Positions 10,949 through 22,800 of a stretch of 64,000 bases of DNA are shown here, one piece after another (the stretch's first letter is position 1; each line of letters opens with the position of its first letter). The translations under genes were made by a program, and so were the position numbers. This stretch comes from Lepraria neglecta (taxonomy: Eukaryota > Ascomycota > Lecanoromycetes > Lecanorales > Stereocaulaceae), in NCBI GenBank assembly GCA_033220425.1, contig CM065653.1, positions 3,100,001 to 3,164,000 on the forward strand, written 5' to 3'. The notes below the pieces were generated by a model. That model was not told the origin of the DNA. It saw nothing but the letters and a program-made list of their open reading frames with translations, and did not search any database.

Positions 10949-11762
10949 ACTGCTGATTGGAAAGTATGTGTTCGTGAAGATCGAGATCACACAGCGATTT
11001 GGCTTCTAATTTTCAAAAAGACCAGGGCGCTATGAAGATTAGCATTCATCCAGGTGGTATTTAGCATATTTGATTCATTAATTGGAGAAGGCTGCCGATA
11101 CGAAGCTGCTAGGGTGTGTCTCAGCCGAATCCTTCTAGGCTGACTCGCAAGTCAGCCCACAAGGCATCAACCGTCCAAAAGGCATTGAATGACCATTCCT
11201 GGCTGTGCAGATTTCCAGAGCTGGCGTCCGGCTGTCCCACACCTCGGTTATGCAAGCGCTTTTAGCATAGATCAACAAAGCCAAGGCTTGCGACATGCTG
11301 CTTCCCCGCCCGACCCGTATGACAGGGAAACGCCATGTTTGGGCGCCACCTCGGCTTCCCCATCCTGCCGTCATCCTGCCGTCATCCTGCCGGATGACTC
11401 TTCAAAACTCAATGGTAGTCATGAACAATCTTTGAGGATTTTTGTCGTGCGCCTTTTGTGCCGTCTTGGTATTCCTCGAAAAGGTTTCGGGGGTTTCCCT
11501 GAAGCGGAAAGACAGCTTAGAGCCTTGTGATTGTCGCCCTTTCTCCAGCCCAAGGCCGAACAGCTTTCGCAAGGTCATGAGGCCTAGAACTTCTGTTAAC
11601 AAGGCTGAAACCCGTATGACGCGGCCCGCGGTAGGCCGCATTGCAGCCCCAGAGATAAGGGTTAAATATAACCCAATACTTGGATCATCCAACGGCGACG
11701 AGCTATGATTCCTTGTATGCTTTGAGCCAAATCCACCCATCAAATGGTCGGACGATTTCGAG
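10949..11762. other. Intergenic, divergent promoter region with an 11-bp tandem repeat
   Basis: This 814-base gap separates the transporter (minus) from the STAND-like gene (plus). It holds an 11-bp unit (catcctgccgt) repeated three times at 11361-11393. Nothing else was recognised. Confidence 0.5.
11361..11393. repeat. Tandem repeat, 11 bp x 3
   Basis: The unit catcctgccgt occurs at 11361-11371, 11372-11382 and, with the last base changed, 11383-11393. It lies in the divergent promoter region. Confidence 0.85.
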
Positions 11763-14700
11763 ATGAGTTATTCTCCGATAGGCGATACTATAGCTTTAAC
11801 TAGGCTCGCGTACTCTGTCTACAACGATGTAATTAAAGTCGCTCGCGAGGCGCCAGAGAAATTCGGAGAACTATCCCGAGACCTTCAAACTATCAAAAGC
11901 GTACTTTATCACATCCAAAATCAGGTCAGCCGAGAGGTCGACTCAGCATACGGCACAGCAGTCGGATATGTACTCCAGAGGTGCTTCGCGACCCTGCAGG
12001 AGCTCCGAGACCTCACCGCAAAATACCAAAAACTAGGTACATGAGCTCGATTCTTACGCTCTCCCCATAGATTCACTAACAAGTTGTCTTTCCAAAGCAT
12101 GGAGTGACCGTGGTGTTTGGTTGAAAAGGTTCCAATTTGCAAATGATCAAGGCGCGATCAAAGCATTTCGCGACAAATTCAGAGACCAACAAGCGCTTCT
12201 CCAGCTGATACTGACGTCGGATGGTAGGTGAGTAATCTCTGGCTGAATACATTATCGATGGCCTATGCTGAGAATGTATCCAGAGAACGGTTAATTGAAC
12301 AAGCCCAAGTCGAAGGCACACTTGCCGACAAGTATCGGCCTGTCAACCGAAGAGTGTCTGCCCTTGATAAAGAGTGTGCCTGCCGAATACGGAGAATAAC
12401 AAAAACGACAACAGCAGACTCATCAAGGACTCCGTTCAACAAAAACAGCGTGTTAGCCTTATCGCCTAAACTTGGAGAAGCTGGGTGTACGTGCTCTTAC
12501 AAGAGAACATTCAGTAATACCACAGGGCCGACTAGTGGCGAGGTTTCAGAAAAGTTGACACTTGTCCAACGTTCGCAGAGCCTCGCGACCGCCGTGACTC
12601 ATTGCTCCGGGTGTGGCGAAAGCCTTGATAAAATGCATTCAAGTGGCATTGATTCAGGTAGGTCTCAATCTACACTCTTCGAATGGCGTGTGGCTAATGG
12701 AACCAGAAACGTTGTCAGAATGTCATGAATCCGAAATCTCGCCTCTTTCGTCACCAACAAGGACCAATGAGCCACTTACCTTGCCGGCAGAGAGAGAAAA
12801 GCACGGGGTCGGCCCGGAGCTGCAAGTCGCATTCTTAGGCTATTATGAACCCTTGTACGACAAGTTCTCGACGGAAGCGTGGCTTCGGCTCGCCACATGG
12901 TGGCTTGTCAAATCACGCACTATACTCAACTTCTTGATTGGAGATGATTCTCGACGACCAAGCACAAACGTCTTGCCACACCAGTACGGCTGGGAAAACG
13001 CCATATCTGCCGAGCAAGCTTACACAGATCTCCTCAAGAGCTCCTGGATATTGGAAGACATTGTCCTAGCCAATGAAGCGGATGAGAATCTTTCATACAA
13101 TAACCTAAGGCGGATCATCAAGGAGATGGTAAGGTCACTCGATAGGGACCTCGGCCGGCGTCGGGGGTCAACCCCAGATCTGCCGGGCTTCGAAGACCGA
13201 GTCGTGCTCAAGCAAGACCTGAAGCTCCTCGAAAGTTTTCAACAGACCATCGAGGGAACAGAGAATGTTCCCAATGCTATGGATGATCCAGCGAGTGCTC
13301 ACAGATGGATGGAGGTAGATCAAGACAATGCCGGGTTTGATCATGAAAGAGTCAAGTTCCGCACCTTCGTCAACGCACAATTAGGAAGTAGACGAGACCG
13401 ATCAAAGTCTTTCAGCGCGCCATACATGCTCCTCCTATGGACCTCTGCTGACGAGAGTGACTTGCTTATTTCCTTATGCAACCATCGGGGCACAGTCCAC
13501 CTATCCCGCAAGATGACTGCAGAGGACCTAGAAAATTACGAGAAGGCGGATGATACAATGCCGTTGTTACTAGACTTCCCAAGTCAAGACGCGGAAATAA
13601 TGTTTTGTTGCCTAAACGATATGTCCGCTTTCTTCGCTCTGCCCATAAAGTTTTTCACAGCGATGAAGGACAGGGATCCGCTTCCTGGAGAGCTCGCCAT
13701 CTACCAAGCGCCTATATCGGCTTACTCTGACTCCAGTATAGGACTCTCGCCCGGTAGAAGACCTGTGCCAAGCATGATTGCTAGCAAGTACTCCTCATGT
13801 GGACTAAGGATTTACGAATCCATGCCCGATAAATGCTGGAAGACCACTCGGCGCCTTGTTATTAACTCTCCACCAGACAGCACGGAGCCTCGATGCATCT
13901 CCCATTGGTTGCCCTGGAGTGATATCAGAGTCGCCGTTGAAGGCGCAAAAGTCACAGTCAACTGGTCAGATTGCGGACAGCTAGAGAAGACGCCGGATTG
14001 GGAATACGGTCACGATTATTCCTATGTCTACAGGCCGGAAGAGCCAAATCGCAAGATCACACTCGAATTCAAGAACGAATCAGAAGCTCGCAAGTTCAGA
14101 TCATGCCTTCTACATCCAACCGAGATGCCACCTTACGTCATTACCAAACTAGACATCCCTTCTTCGTTTCAAAATACCAGGATCTATAGCTTTTTCGATG
14201 TCGATAATCCTGATGAGCAATACCACGCATTAGCATCAACCAAGAGACCCCCCAAGGGCCCTCACATAACAGAGATGTACCATGACTACAGAGACTTGGA
14301 CTGGATATTCAAGACCAAACAGAACATACTAAGTATCGTCAAATTTCCATCTATTCGAACAGCACACTATGTCTCCACAATCCCAGAATTGAAGTGGGAG
14401 CCAAGGTCAACGGACGCTGGACCAGATTTCAGTGAAGTCACAGAGGGTTTCAAACCAGCGGAAATAGAGCTCGGCTGCGATCACGACGTAACAAAGTTTA
14501 TGCACGGCTTGACAGGCTGGACGCTCAAATTCTTCCGCCACATCCCCAAGCTAGTCCTAATCGACACGGCACCTCTTCTCCGAAGCTCCAAAGAGACTCA
14601 CAAAGGAGTTGGTATCCAGGTATGGGAGAAAGCGTCCGAGGAAGGCAAATCTCGTACTCAGTTTGCTTTTCGGCTCGAGTCAGATACCAAGAAACGGTGG

Positions 14701-15003
14701 CACCAGTGGATCACTGCATCGTTCCCGGGTATTGACTATACCAGCGCGCAGTCTACAATTGAAGTGAGAGGCTTGAGTATCCAGCGGGGCGTTGAGATGG
14801 ATAGTAAGAATATGTGTGCTACGATGGGAGGGTCGGAAGAGCAGAGCGGGAATGACAGGGAGAGGAAGAAATGGAAGATTGTGTTGGTCTTTGAGGGTAG
14901 TGAACGTGAGTCCAAGAAGTCTCTCTTATATGTACAATCTGCTAAAATTGCTGCTTTGACAACAGATAAGGAAGAATTTCGGAGGACCTCTGGCCTCGAC
15001 TAG
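11763..15003 (+). CDS. Large protein with fungal STAND-type N-terminal domain
   Basis: Five exons (11763-12036, 12098-12227, 12284-12657, 12707-14905, 14966-15003) splice through four GT-AG introns of 49-61 nt to 1004 residues. The first 90 residues (SPIGDTIALTRLAYSVYNDV, then APEKFGELSRDLQTIK) match the helical N-terminal module found in front of many fungal STAND/NLR-like and ankyrin proteins. No NACHT or NB-ARC P-loop and no ankyrin or WD repeats follow. The middle has a helical segment (EAWLRLATWWLVKSRTILNF) shared with other fungal proteins of this layout, and the C-terminal half looks like folded beta-rich modules (possible PH-like units). Function unknown; a role in self/non-self or stress signalling is only inferred from the N-terminus. 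Intron 4 is a multiple of three and might be retained. Confidence 0.72.
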
Positions 15004-16363
15004 TGCAATATTGTTAACGCTTATCGTCGATTATTGGCCCGATTTAGCACGGAGTATGGTGTTTCGGTGAAAGCTCAAGAGCACTGTTGCCTCGGACTGC
15101 ACACCACAACTTAAGATAACAGGGAACCAATGGAGATTGTTTCTTTTTGTCTCTCAACGCTTTAATCGGGATATGGCTTTCGAATTCGTTGCTGCAGAGC
15201 TGAGTTTTTTCTCCCTTCTCAATTCTCGTCTACTGTCTACCTTATATATTATGTAAACGAAATTTGACGAATTCAATCTGCAAGGTCTCGCGCAATATGA
15301 TGGATACATTCATTTCTAGAAAATCAATGGCCATAGTACTGATGATCCAACAGTCTTCTCTTTTCTCGAGCTTGCTGTTGCAGAATACAGTATCATGAGG
15401 ACGTATGATTGATGTTGTACTGTGTGCGTAAGCTTGCAGTCTTGGGGAGTACGGAGTGTTTTTTAAAGGTATTAGCAATCGTGGATGAAGATTTTGGGGT
15501 CTGTTTGTCTGGTAGTTCAGATGCTTGCTATCACTACAGGCTCTTCTACTTGGCTCCTTCTGTAAGTTGTGGACTGTTTGCTTGTGTCTTGAATCGTTCC
15601 CCCGGCAGTACTAATCTAGCTTCTGTATGCTTCGACATGAGCCGTGGCTTCTATATATTTGCCTTCTCGTGAAGCTTTTTTTGGCATGAGAGAATCCATT
15701 TATCTCATCGAGCTCGTTTTGGTCATCTTCAGCATGGCCAGCCGCCAGCGAGAATCCTACATGATGTCTGCAAGAATCATTGCCAGTAATGAGAGAGCTA
15801 CTTATAACTGTCCCAACCTGGCTATGGTGACCTGTGCGAGCTGTGAGTATATCTCTGATCAGACTGATACAATAAATTCAGCTCAGTGTTGCAGCAGTCT
15901 TTGGGGCTGACGCGCTCCGAGAGGGGTGATGGTGAGGAAGGTACACAGGGGGCTTTTGATGTTGTCATGCGGTCTCGATTGGTTGGAAAAGAGCGGGTTG
16001 TCGAATGTGTTAGAAGTGGTGAAAGTGCAGACATTCAGAAAGTGGCGGTCAGCAAAGATCAGGAATCTACTAAAGAAAATACCAACGACACCAGGCCATA
16101 GTTGGACAAAGAGTCAGCACCTTTCCAGAGAAGATCAGCTAACGCCAAAGCAGAGGCATGCAGAAAGTCGTGGCTCTAAAGTTGATATTTGCAATTGTAA
16201 CATGACTTTGATTGGCTATCAGCTGACGGTCTAGCATTGCCTACCCAGGTAAGTCTTATACATTCAGACTAAGCTTTCTAGACTGCTCGCGCAGACAGCC
16301 TCCAGAAGGTCTAATTTTGGCTAAAACTCCATGTTTGATACTCCTATCATTCTTTTCAATCAT
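15004..16363. other. Gene-poor spacer
   Basis: About 1.36 kb with only short frames that resemble nothing. A tacggagt motif common in fungal repeats occurs near 15450. It begins the accessory tract. Confidence 0.4.
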
Positions 16364-16790
16364 TTATGCGCCGGAACTCCTTCGAATACTCATTCTCCCC
16401 ACTTGCTTTTCCCATGCCCAAAACCTCGGATCCAGCCTCGCACACTTCTTATCCCCACACTCAACATAATAAGCACGATGGCTTATACTGTCACAGACAT
16501 CACCATTCATTCCACTTTTTCTGGAAAAAAAATGGTGTGGTGACTTCGGGCAACCTCCGCCTTTGTGTACCATGCGCGACGTTGCAGCTCTGTCTCTCCA
16601 GAGCAGGGTTAAGAGCATGGAAAGCTCAGTCGGGTCAAGGGTTGCGGTTATGATGGTGTCGCGCATAAAGATATCCGTGTTTTTGAGACAAATAGCGGAG
16701 ACGATATCGAGATTCGAGATGATTTGGTAGATCAGTTCTGGAAGGAGATTGAGGAGGGGGAGCGCGGCTGAAATGTGATGGCTCCCGTCG
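16364..16790 (-). CDS. Short F-box protein with Cys-rich tail (family copy 1)
   Basis: Read on the minus strand, one frame runs from about 16790 to the stop at 16364. It contains an F-box-like helix block, NLLPELIYQIISNLDIVSAI, then CLKNTDIFMRDTI. A segment MLLTLLWRDRAATSRMV follows and then a cysteine-bearing part with CPKSP, and YYVECGDKKCARLDPRFW. The same order (LPxxIxxxIxNLDIVS, CLR/K-N, ILxLLWRD, MVPK, C..YCGxxKCPRQ) is found at 17163-17801 and, in two halves, at 23880-24050 and 19263-19850, so this is a local gene family. F-box proteins bring substrates to SCF ubiquitin ligases; the Cys-rich tail could bind a metal. The true 5' end and any intron upstream of 16790 are not resolved. Confidence 0.5.
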
Positions 16791-17162
16791 ACGAAAGGTA
16801 ATCAGTAAGGTAGATGAGGAAGTGGCGAAACATGGAGTCAGGTAAGGTAGAAGACTGCAAGTGTGGCCGAACACGAAAGAGGTAAATTGGGTCCAACGAC
16901 TGATCAATGGTAGGAAGACATCATATCTCGTGAGTCATTTTGCATGTGAGTTTGCACATCTGCACATGAAAAATGTAGGGTAAATGAACTTCCCGTTGAA
17001 AGTTCACGCCAGTCTTTCCAACTCACATGCTATATATTACATAAAAGATTTACACTTCTCTATCCAGCCCATCTCTTCCGATTTCCTGCAGCATCTTCAA
17101 GCGCCCATAACACAGGCTCCCAACCCGCACGGATCTCAACAGCCTGGTCAATAACCGTAAAA

Positions 17163-17801
17163 ATGTACGCTGGCTACATCAGGAAAGAAGCCTCGTCGCC
17201 ACCAAGCCATCCCACGATGTCTGGCTCAACAGCCCCCTCGCCGCCAACGAGCTCCTCCAGGGTCAACCTGCCTCCAAGGGCCCCAGCGCAGCACTTGTCC
17301 CCTCAAGAACTGAAGGCCCGAACCCCAAAACCCAGGATCGACGCCCAACACCTGAAGTCGCTGTGCTCAAAAATCCCTTCAGTCTCGTCGACCTTCCCAC
17401 CAATATCCTCTGGATGGTAATCAACAACCTCATGCCCAAAAAGCCCAAAAAGCCTAGTCGATCTTCCCACTGACATCCTATGGATGGTAATCGATAATCT
17501 TGACATCGTTTCCAGCACCTGTCTACGTAAATCCAACAATTTTTTCCCCAACTCCATCGCCACGCCATCAGACCTCCGCACTAATCGCTACGCCAAATCT
17601 CAGATACTCCACCTTCTATGGAAAGATACAAATGTTACCCCACTGATGGTTCCGAAGAAACGGTCATACCGATGCACAGCCAAAGACTATCATGTCGAAG
17701 GGGGAGAATACTGTTATATTTGTCGTTGCAAGGGGCATATGGCGTGCTGTGAATATTGCGGGAGGTCTAAATGCCCTAGACAGCTGATTTTGGGTTTTTG
17801 A
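17163..17801 (+). pseudogene. F-box/Cys-rich family copy 2, with duplicated F-box segment
   Basis: The plus strand carries the same F-box family. A first F-box block (FSLVDLPTNILWMVINNL, about 17378-17433) is followed after a 70-nt offset by a near copy (SLVDLPTDILWMVIDNLDIV), which leads into CLRKSNNFF, SQILHLLWKDTN, MVPKK, YCYICRCKGHMACCEYCG and SKCPRQ. The two F-box blocks (17381-17430 and 17451-17500) are about 40/50 identical in DNA but out of frame with each other, so one duplicated block interrupts the frame unless splicing removes it. After KCPRQLILGF the frame meets a stop, yet family-like sequence (MGEGRKQHNFVSGT) continues in the same frame to about 17890. The gene is probably decayed. 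Signs are seen directly; the family assignment rests on the paralogues here. Confidence 0.5.
17381..17500 (+). repeat. Imperfect direct duplication of an F-box-coding segment
   Basis: Bases 17381-17430 and 17451-17500 align without gaps at about 40 of 50 positions. Both encode the LPTxILWMVIxNL motif. The 70-base offset is not a multiple of three. Confidence 0.8.
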
Positions 17802-18297
17802 CTAAGGACAATGGGGGAGGGGAGGAAGCAGCATAATTTTGTGAGTGGAACTGTCGGAAAAGGAACTGTTGGCAAGAAGGGTCTAGGCCAGTGATCGGCC
17901 GTTAAGCTGGGGACTGTTAAAAAGGTGGAGTTGGGAGAGCGAAAGATGAAGAACGTAGGGAAGATCGCGGGCTAGCCTCTGCTGCCGCGTTCATAAGGGA
18001 CGGATCGAGGGCCTTGGGCTGGGAGACTGCCCCTCTCAAAGTTGAATGAAAACGTCAAGTATTTCTAGTAGCTTCCTATGTGCATTGGTTATTACAACAT
18101 TATTTCAGAAAACTCTTGTTACTTTGCCCAGAAAGCAAGTGTAAGTGAATGTGCGCAAGAAGGTTCTGAAAAAATTTGCATCAGTGGTGCTTTACTCACA
18201 GCGCCCTGTCAGAATCTATTTGAATGGAGACAAATTGTCATGGTGATACTAACACCTAACAACGCAGATTTACGCCCTTAAGTTCTTGACCCTACTC

Positions 18298-18880
18298 TTA
18301 TTTCAACAGTACCAGAGCCTCAACTGCATCAAGTTCTCTCGGCGTCAGCGTTCGTCGTTCAGCTTCTCCTAATTCCACCCTCTCTACAGCCACACCCGTG
18401 CGCTTTCGCTGGCTCCGTGTTTCAGCTGCATCTTGCCTCGTTTCCTCTTCCCTCAAGTTCTGCGCCCTTTCTTCGTCTCCTAATTGCACCTGCTTTACCC
18501 TCCAACCAGCGCAGCGTTGTTAGCTCCTCATCCCAGCTACGTCTTTCTTTGCTTCCTGCGTCTTTTCTTCGTCGCTCTTTTCTCCTTTGAATCCGCCTGT
18601 TTGGGTGGCGGGCGGTTTTGCTGGGGCGTTGGGTTTGAGCCGTTGGTGGTTGAAATGGCAAGTTGAGGTTGGGAGATGCCCAGGGAGGGTTCCTTGCGCG
18701 AGCTATTATCAGACGGTTTGGTTGTGGTGTTCCGCTGGCTTTTGTGAGATTCCACGAGAGAATTGATCTTCGATTGTGTATTGGTGCAAGGCTAAGAAAA
18801 GTCTTAATGCGACCTAGGATGCGAAGGATGGAGCAAGTTTGACGAAATACCCAATATTCATTCGTACATGGCAAGTAAAT
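18298..18880 (-). pseudogene. Possible decayed copy 3 of the F-box/Cys-rich family
   Basis: The minus strand has overlapping frames rich in Arg, Glu and Lys. The last part (VKQVQLGDEERAQNLREEET, ending at the stop at 18298) resembles the C-terminus of copy 4 (VKQMDLAEEERRREGMEDV). The DNA upstream on this strand (18915-19125) is homologous to flanks of copy 4 at 24310-24530, which supports a shared origin. No intact F-box block was found. Low confidence; it could also be unrelated low-complexity coding remains. Confidence 0.3.
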
Positions 18881-18914
18881 CTGAACGGGCGGCGCTCATG
18901 AATGATAATAGTTT

Positions 18915-19125
18915 AATATTCTCCTCAGAGCTAAGAGATTGTCTTGCTTCGAGTACTCATGCAATTAGTCGTGGGTGGTTGTTGTAGTGTTATACGAGAC
19001 TTATGAGCAGATTCTGATGATATGAATGCTGGGAAGTATCAAACGTCTTCCTGCTCAAATGAAGACTGGTGGGTTATGTGTTTATAATCAGCGCGAACTC
19101 ACGCAACATAGCTAGCATAACAACG
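18915..19125 (-). repeat. Duplicated flank of the F-box family (copy a)
   Basis: This block aligns with 24310-24530 in the same order over about 200 bases, including an identical 17-base run at 19099-19115 and 24496-24512 (tcacgcaacatagctag). It lies upstream of family copy 3 on the minus strand, so it is probably a duplicated promoter or 5' flank. Confidence 0.7.
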
Positions 19126-19262
19126 AGAACTGATGACCGAGATATTCTGTACAAATTCCTGCGTGAAAACCTTGCCACCTATGAAAATCTGAGGTATTTG
19201 CTATTCGTCCAAAGTTATAAGACTGTGTTAACTGAGATAAAATGGCAGGGGTGTAGGGACAC

Positions 19263-19850
19263 CTAACAGCTTGATTCATCTTTAATTAAGGCGTTCCCCT
19301 TTAGGTCCTCGGCCCATGCCTCGTGTGACAGCTGCAATAGCGCCTCAACTACATCTTCCATCCCCTCCCGTCTCCTTTCTTCCTCTGCCAAATCCATCTG
19401 CTTAACAGTATTCTCCTTAGCAGTCTCTAGAATGGGAGGTCCCTGCTCAATAGTCTTCCCATTGACAGTCTCTTGCATAAGAGTTCCGCCCACGTAATTA
19501 TGCTGCCTCCATCTCTGGCCCGTCCACCTCGACCAAACACTGGCTTGTCTAGGACATGTGGATTTCCCACAATGCACATAATATGGCTCGTGCCCCGTAC
19601 ACCGACAAACATAACTAGATACATTGCCCTTAGCGTCCCCCTGCACCTCGGGACACTTAGGACTGCATGGGCCTTTAGGCATCATTCGCAGCGAGGCATC
19701 CCTGTCTCTCCATATAAGGTCAAGGATTTGGGATCGCATACAAGGATTCGAGCGCAGGTCTGGGGTGCCAAGATGCTCCTCTTGCTCTAGCCGTGGGTGA
19801 CCAGCGCCAGCACCAGCCCGGCGTCTACGGATCCTCTCCACCGCATACAC
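19263..19850 (-). pseudogene. F-box/Cys-rich family copy 4, C-terminal half
   Basis: A frame of about 195 residues with no proper ATG at its left end. It starts inside the family sequence: TPDLRSN, CMRSQILDLIWRDRD, MMPKGPCSPKC, SSYVCRCTGHEPYYVHCG, KSTCPRQ, then WRQHNYVGGTL and a Glu-rich C-terminus (MDLAEEERRREGMEDVVEAL), stop at 19263. The matching F-box half is missing upstream here but is found on the same strand at 23880-24050, about 4 kb away. The simplest reading is that an insertion split the gene. The cysteines (C-x3-C, CRC, C-x4-C) could bind zinc. Confidence 0.6.
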
Positions 19851-19859
19851 CTACCAAGC

Positions 19860-22800
19860 GTGTTCACCCTACAGATGCAAGCCGTCTTCCTGCGAAACTG
19901 CAGCGCACCTCCCTCGCCCAAGTCTCTCCTACCCGCAAGCCTGCCGCTCCCACTGGCACGTCGTCAACACCACCACCAGCCAAGTCAACCGGCGCATCTA
20001 GAGCTGCGACCGGCAAGTCTCTAGCCTAGTCTTCCCACCGTCCTGCCGCGACGATTACTTCCTCCAGTAAGTAACCCGCCCTATATACAAACATCAGTTA
20101 TTTAGATCCGTCTCCCAAGGTAAGTCCACTGTCTGCCATTTCCTTCCCTCCCGCCGTCCCATATTTAAGAACCCGTTTAATCGGTTATATAGTGGGTGTA
20201 ACTTATATACGAAGCTGTGTGGAATCGCGACGACGAGCACGAAGTTCTTACTTATCTGCAATATCACTATCAAACGCTGTACCTAACTAAGAAAGCTATT
20301 AAAGAGAGGAAGAAAGCCGTTCAGGGAAGCAAGAGCTCTCTTAAGCCAGCAAGTAAGAGCTCCCTGAAGCCGGGCTAGTAATCTGCTAAGGACCTTGCGA
20401 AAGCGAGTGAGAAATTCCCGGGAGAAAGCAAGAGGTGATGCACGTTTATTAAAGTATTGAGCACTTCTGATAATATAGAAACCAATATCCGTAGAGCCGT
20501 ATACGCAGGCGGACGGTTATATAGACGATGCTCTCTAGCCTAGCCTAGCCTAGCCTAAGTTACTGGTTAGCAGATAGATAATCCTTTTGATATCATGCAT
20601 GACGATAGAGTATCCCGTAGCGATTCCGAGCATGATTCCCTAACAGCCAGCCTGGTCATTGGCATCCACCATCCCTTATTAGCCATCACCCATCCAATCC
20701 ATGCCCCAGCCACAAGCTTCTCATCAGATCCCACGCCCTGTGTACTCTCCCCTTGCCTCTCTGTCTTATCTGATTATCCGGCTATATAAGCATCCTCTCG
20801 CTCTCCAGCCGTGCAGTCCTGTCCTGTAATATCAGGATCGTCGAGCTCCCTATCAGCAGTAGTCCCATCCTTGCCTATTTCTTCGATTACGCCCCTACCC
20901 TTAGAGTTTAAGTGATCCGGCGACGACAGGGCGGTCCCACGAGCGGAAGATACAGTGACCGGCGACGACGATCGTCGGATCCCTTCAACGTCCGCATATC
21001 CCATTAGCTCGACCAGCCGTGTCGTCTCTTGAGTCAGCTCGTAGGTTTTAATCCATATCGGCGCTAGCTCCTCGCCGTTCTTCAACGGGTTGATGATATT
21101 ATCCTCGATTAATTCGCAGACACCCTTACTCTATGGCAATACCTCGATAAGGCTTTGGATCACCGGTTCTAGGTAGCCTGCCTTATGGAAGCGTAGCCTG
21201 TAGCCTTTGTCAGAGAGACCGTTATAACGGGCGGAAGAGAAGACTTACCTACCCAACTCGGTCGTACCCAACAACAGGAAAACGCCAGGCCCCAAGGCCT
21301 CTTCCATAATATAGTAATCATGGCCGAGCTGAAGACGGTTCATCAGTTAGAAACGCGCTGAGCGTACAGCCGGCTCTATGTTCTTGTCTGCCGTTTTCGA
21401 CGCGGCTTTATTAATATCCAGACCCTACAGTATATACAGTAACCAGATATTAACCAGTGTTCGGAAATCGCGGCCTACGCTCAGAAGCGCCATTAACCCG
21501 AGATTCTCGAATTCTTGGCGGGTCTCGCTGCTTTTATCCCCTACTTCCGTCAAGGCTTTTGCGTATGTACGGTAAAACTCCGCGGAGTGGATCATCTTCG
21601 TGGTACTTTTGCTGAGAGCCTCCTGCAGCGTCGTCCCCTACCGCATACAGGCGTCCCGTAAACGTCCTAGTGTACCGGTTACAGATGGAGCCAGGCCGAC
21701 GACCTCGTGTCTCGGCAGGCCGCCGGCTTTGCGATGCTCCTTGATAAAGGCCTTGACTCGTTCGTACCTAGCTACGCCGAAGACGTTCGCGAAATAGGCA
21801 ATATAATTATCCAGTCGGCCGAAATCGACTTCGATCACTATCCCCTCCTTATTCCCCTTACCCTTTTTCGTCCTTGTTGTCCTCCTGTAGGTACCGATGA
21901 CGGCTTCTTTGTCCGGAGCCTTCCCACGCGCGATACGCTCCGCTACCAGTTTCTGCACTACGGCCCAGTCTGAATAGCTACCCGTCATCGCTTTGCCCTC
22001 CTGTGTATTCTGCGCCTTCATCACTGCTTCCTCCAGTACTACCGGTCTGAAACGCTTGTTAGGCTTGTTGACCACTGCTTCCTCCAGCACTACCGGCCTG
22101 GAACGCTTGTTGGGCCTGCCGGCCTTGTCGAGCGCTCGCCTCTTCTCTACCGCTTCCGGGGTATACCTATCCTCCTCCTCCGATCCGTAGCGATGCATAT
22201 CCTCTACTGATCCGTGGCGATACCGACGACCGCTCGATTTGGTGCGGAGTTTGTATAGGGTTACACGAGGAGGGTCGATATTATGGTTAGGACGCTGGTC
22301 TGGAGGTCGGGACGGGCTTTCAAGTGTTTCGACTGTACGTAACGTGTCAGTCTCTCTCCCTCTTGTAACTGGGACGAATCGCAGCCAGTCTTACTCACTT
22401 TCTCCTGCCACAGGTTCGGCCGATACTCTAGCCGAACATTGGTCGATAGGCGTCCCACCATCCTGGCATACAAGGGTACCCGCCCATATCTCTAAGCTTA
22501 AGAGCTATTCCTGAAAACGCTTAATCCTCTCGAGCATCGAATAGGGGTTTTTTAAGACTTCGATGTAGTAGCCGAGCTGCAATACCCATTTTTCTTCGTT
22601 CGCGTCCATATTCGGTATCAGGATCAGTAGTCCCATTTCCCTTCCCGACTTCCCTTGCTCCTTTGTATACCGGGCACTCTACGTCGTTATACTGCTTACG
22701 ACCTGCGCGCAGGCGTCACCGCGATAGTAGCGTATAGAGAAGATCTCCGATCCGGCACTGCTCGGGATCTAGGGGGAAAGCAGAGGAGAAGACGCGTACG

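Noticed and set aside
12658-12706. Frame change at 12.65 kb taken as a frameshift in the STAND-like gene
   Set aside because: A 49-nt GTAGGT..CCAG intron joins the two frames cleanly.
20532-20557. ctagc repeat as telomere-like sequence
   Set aside because: Too short and not TTAGGG-like; it lies inside a decayed insertion.
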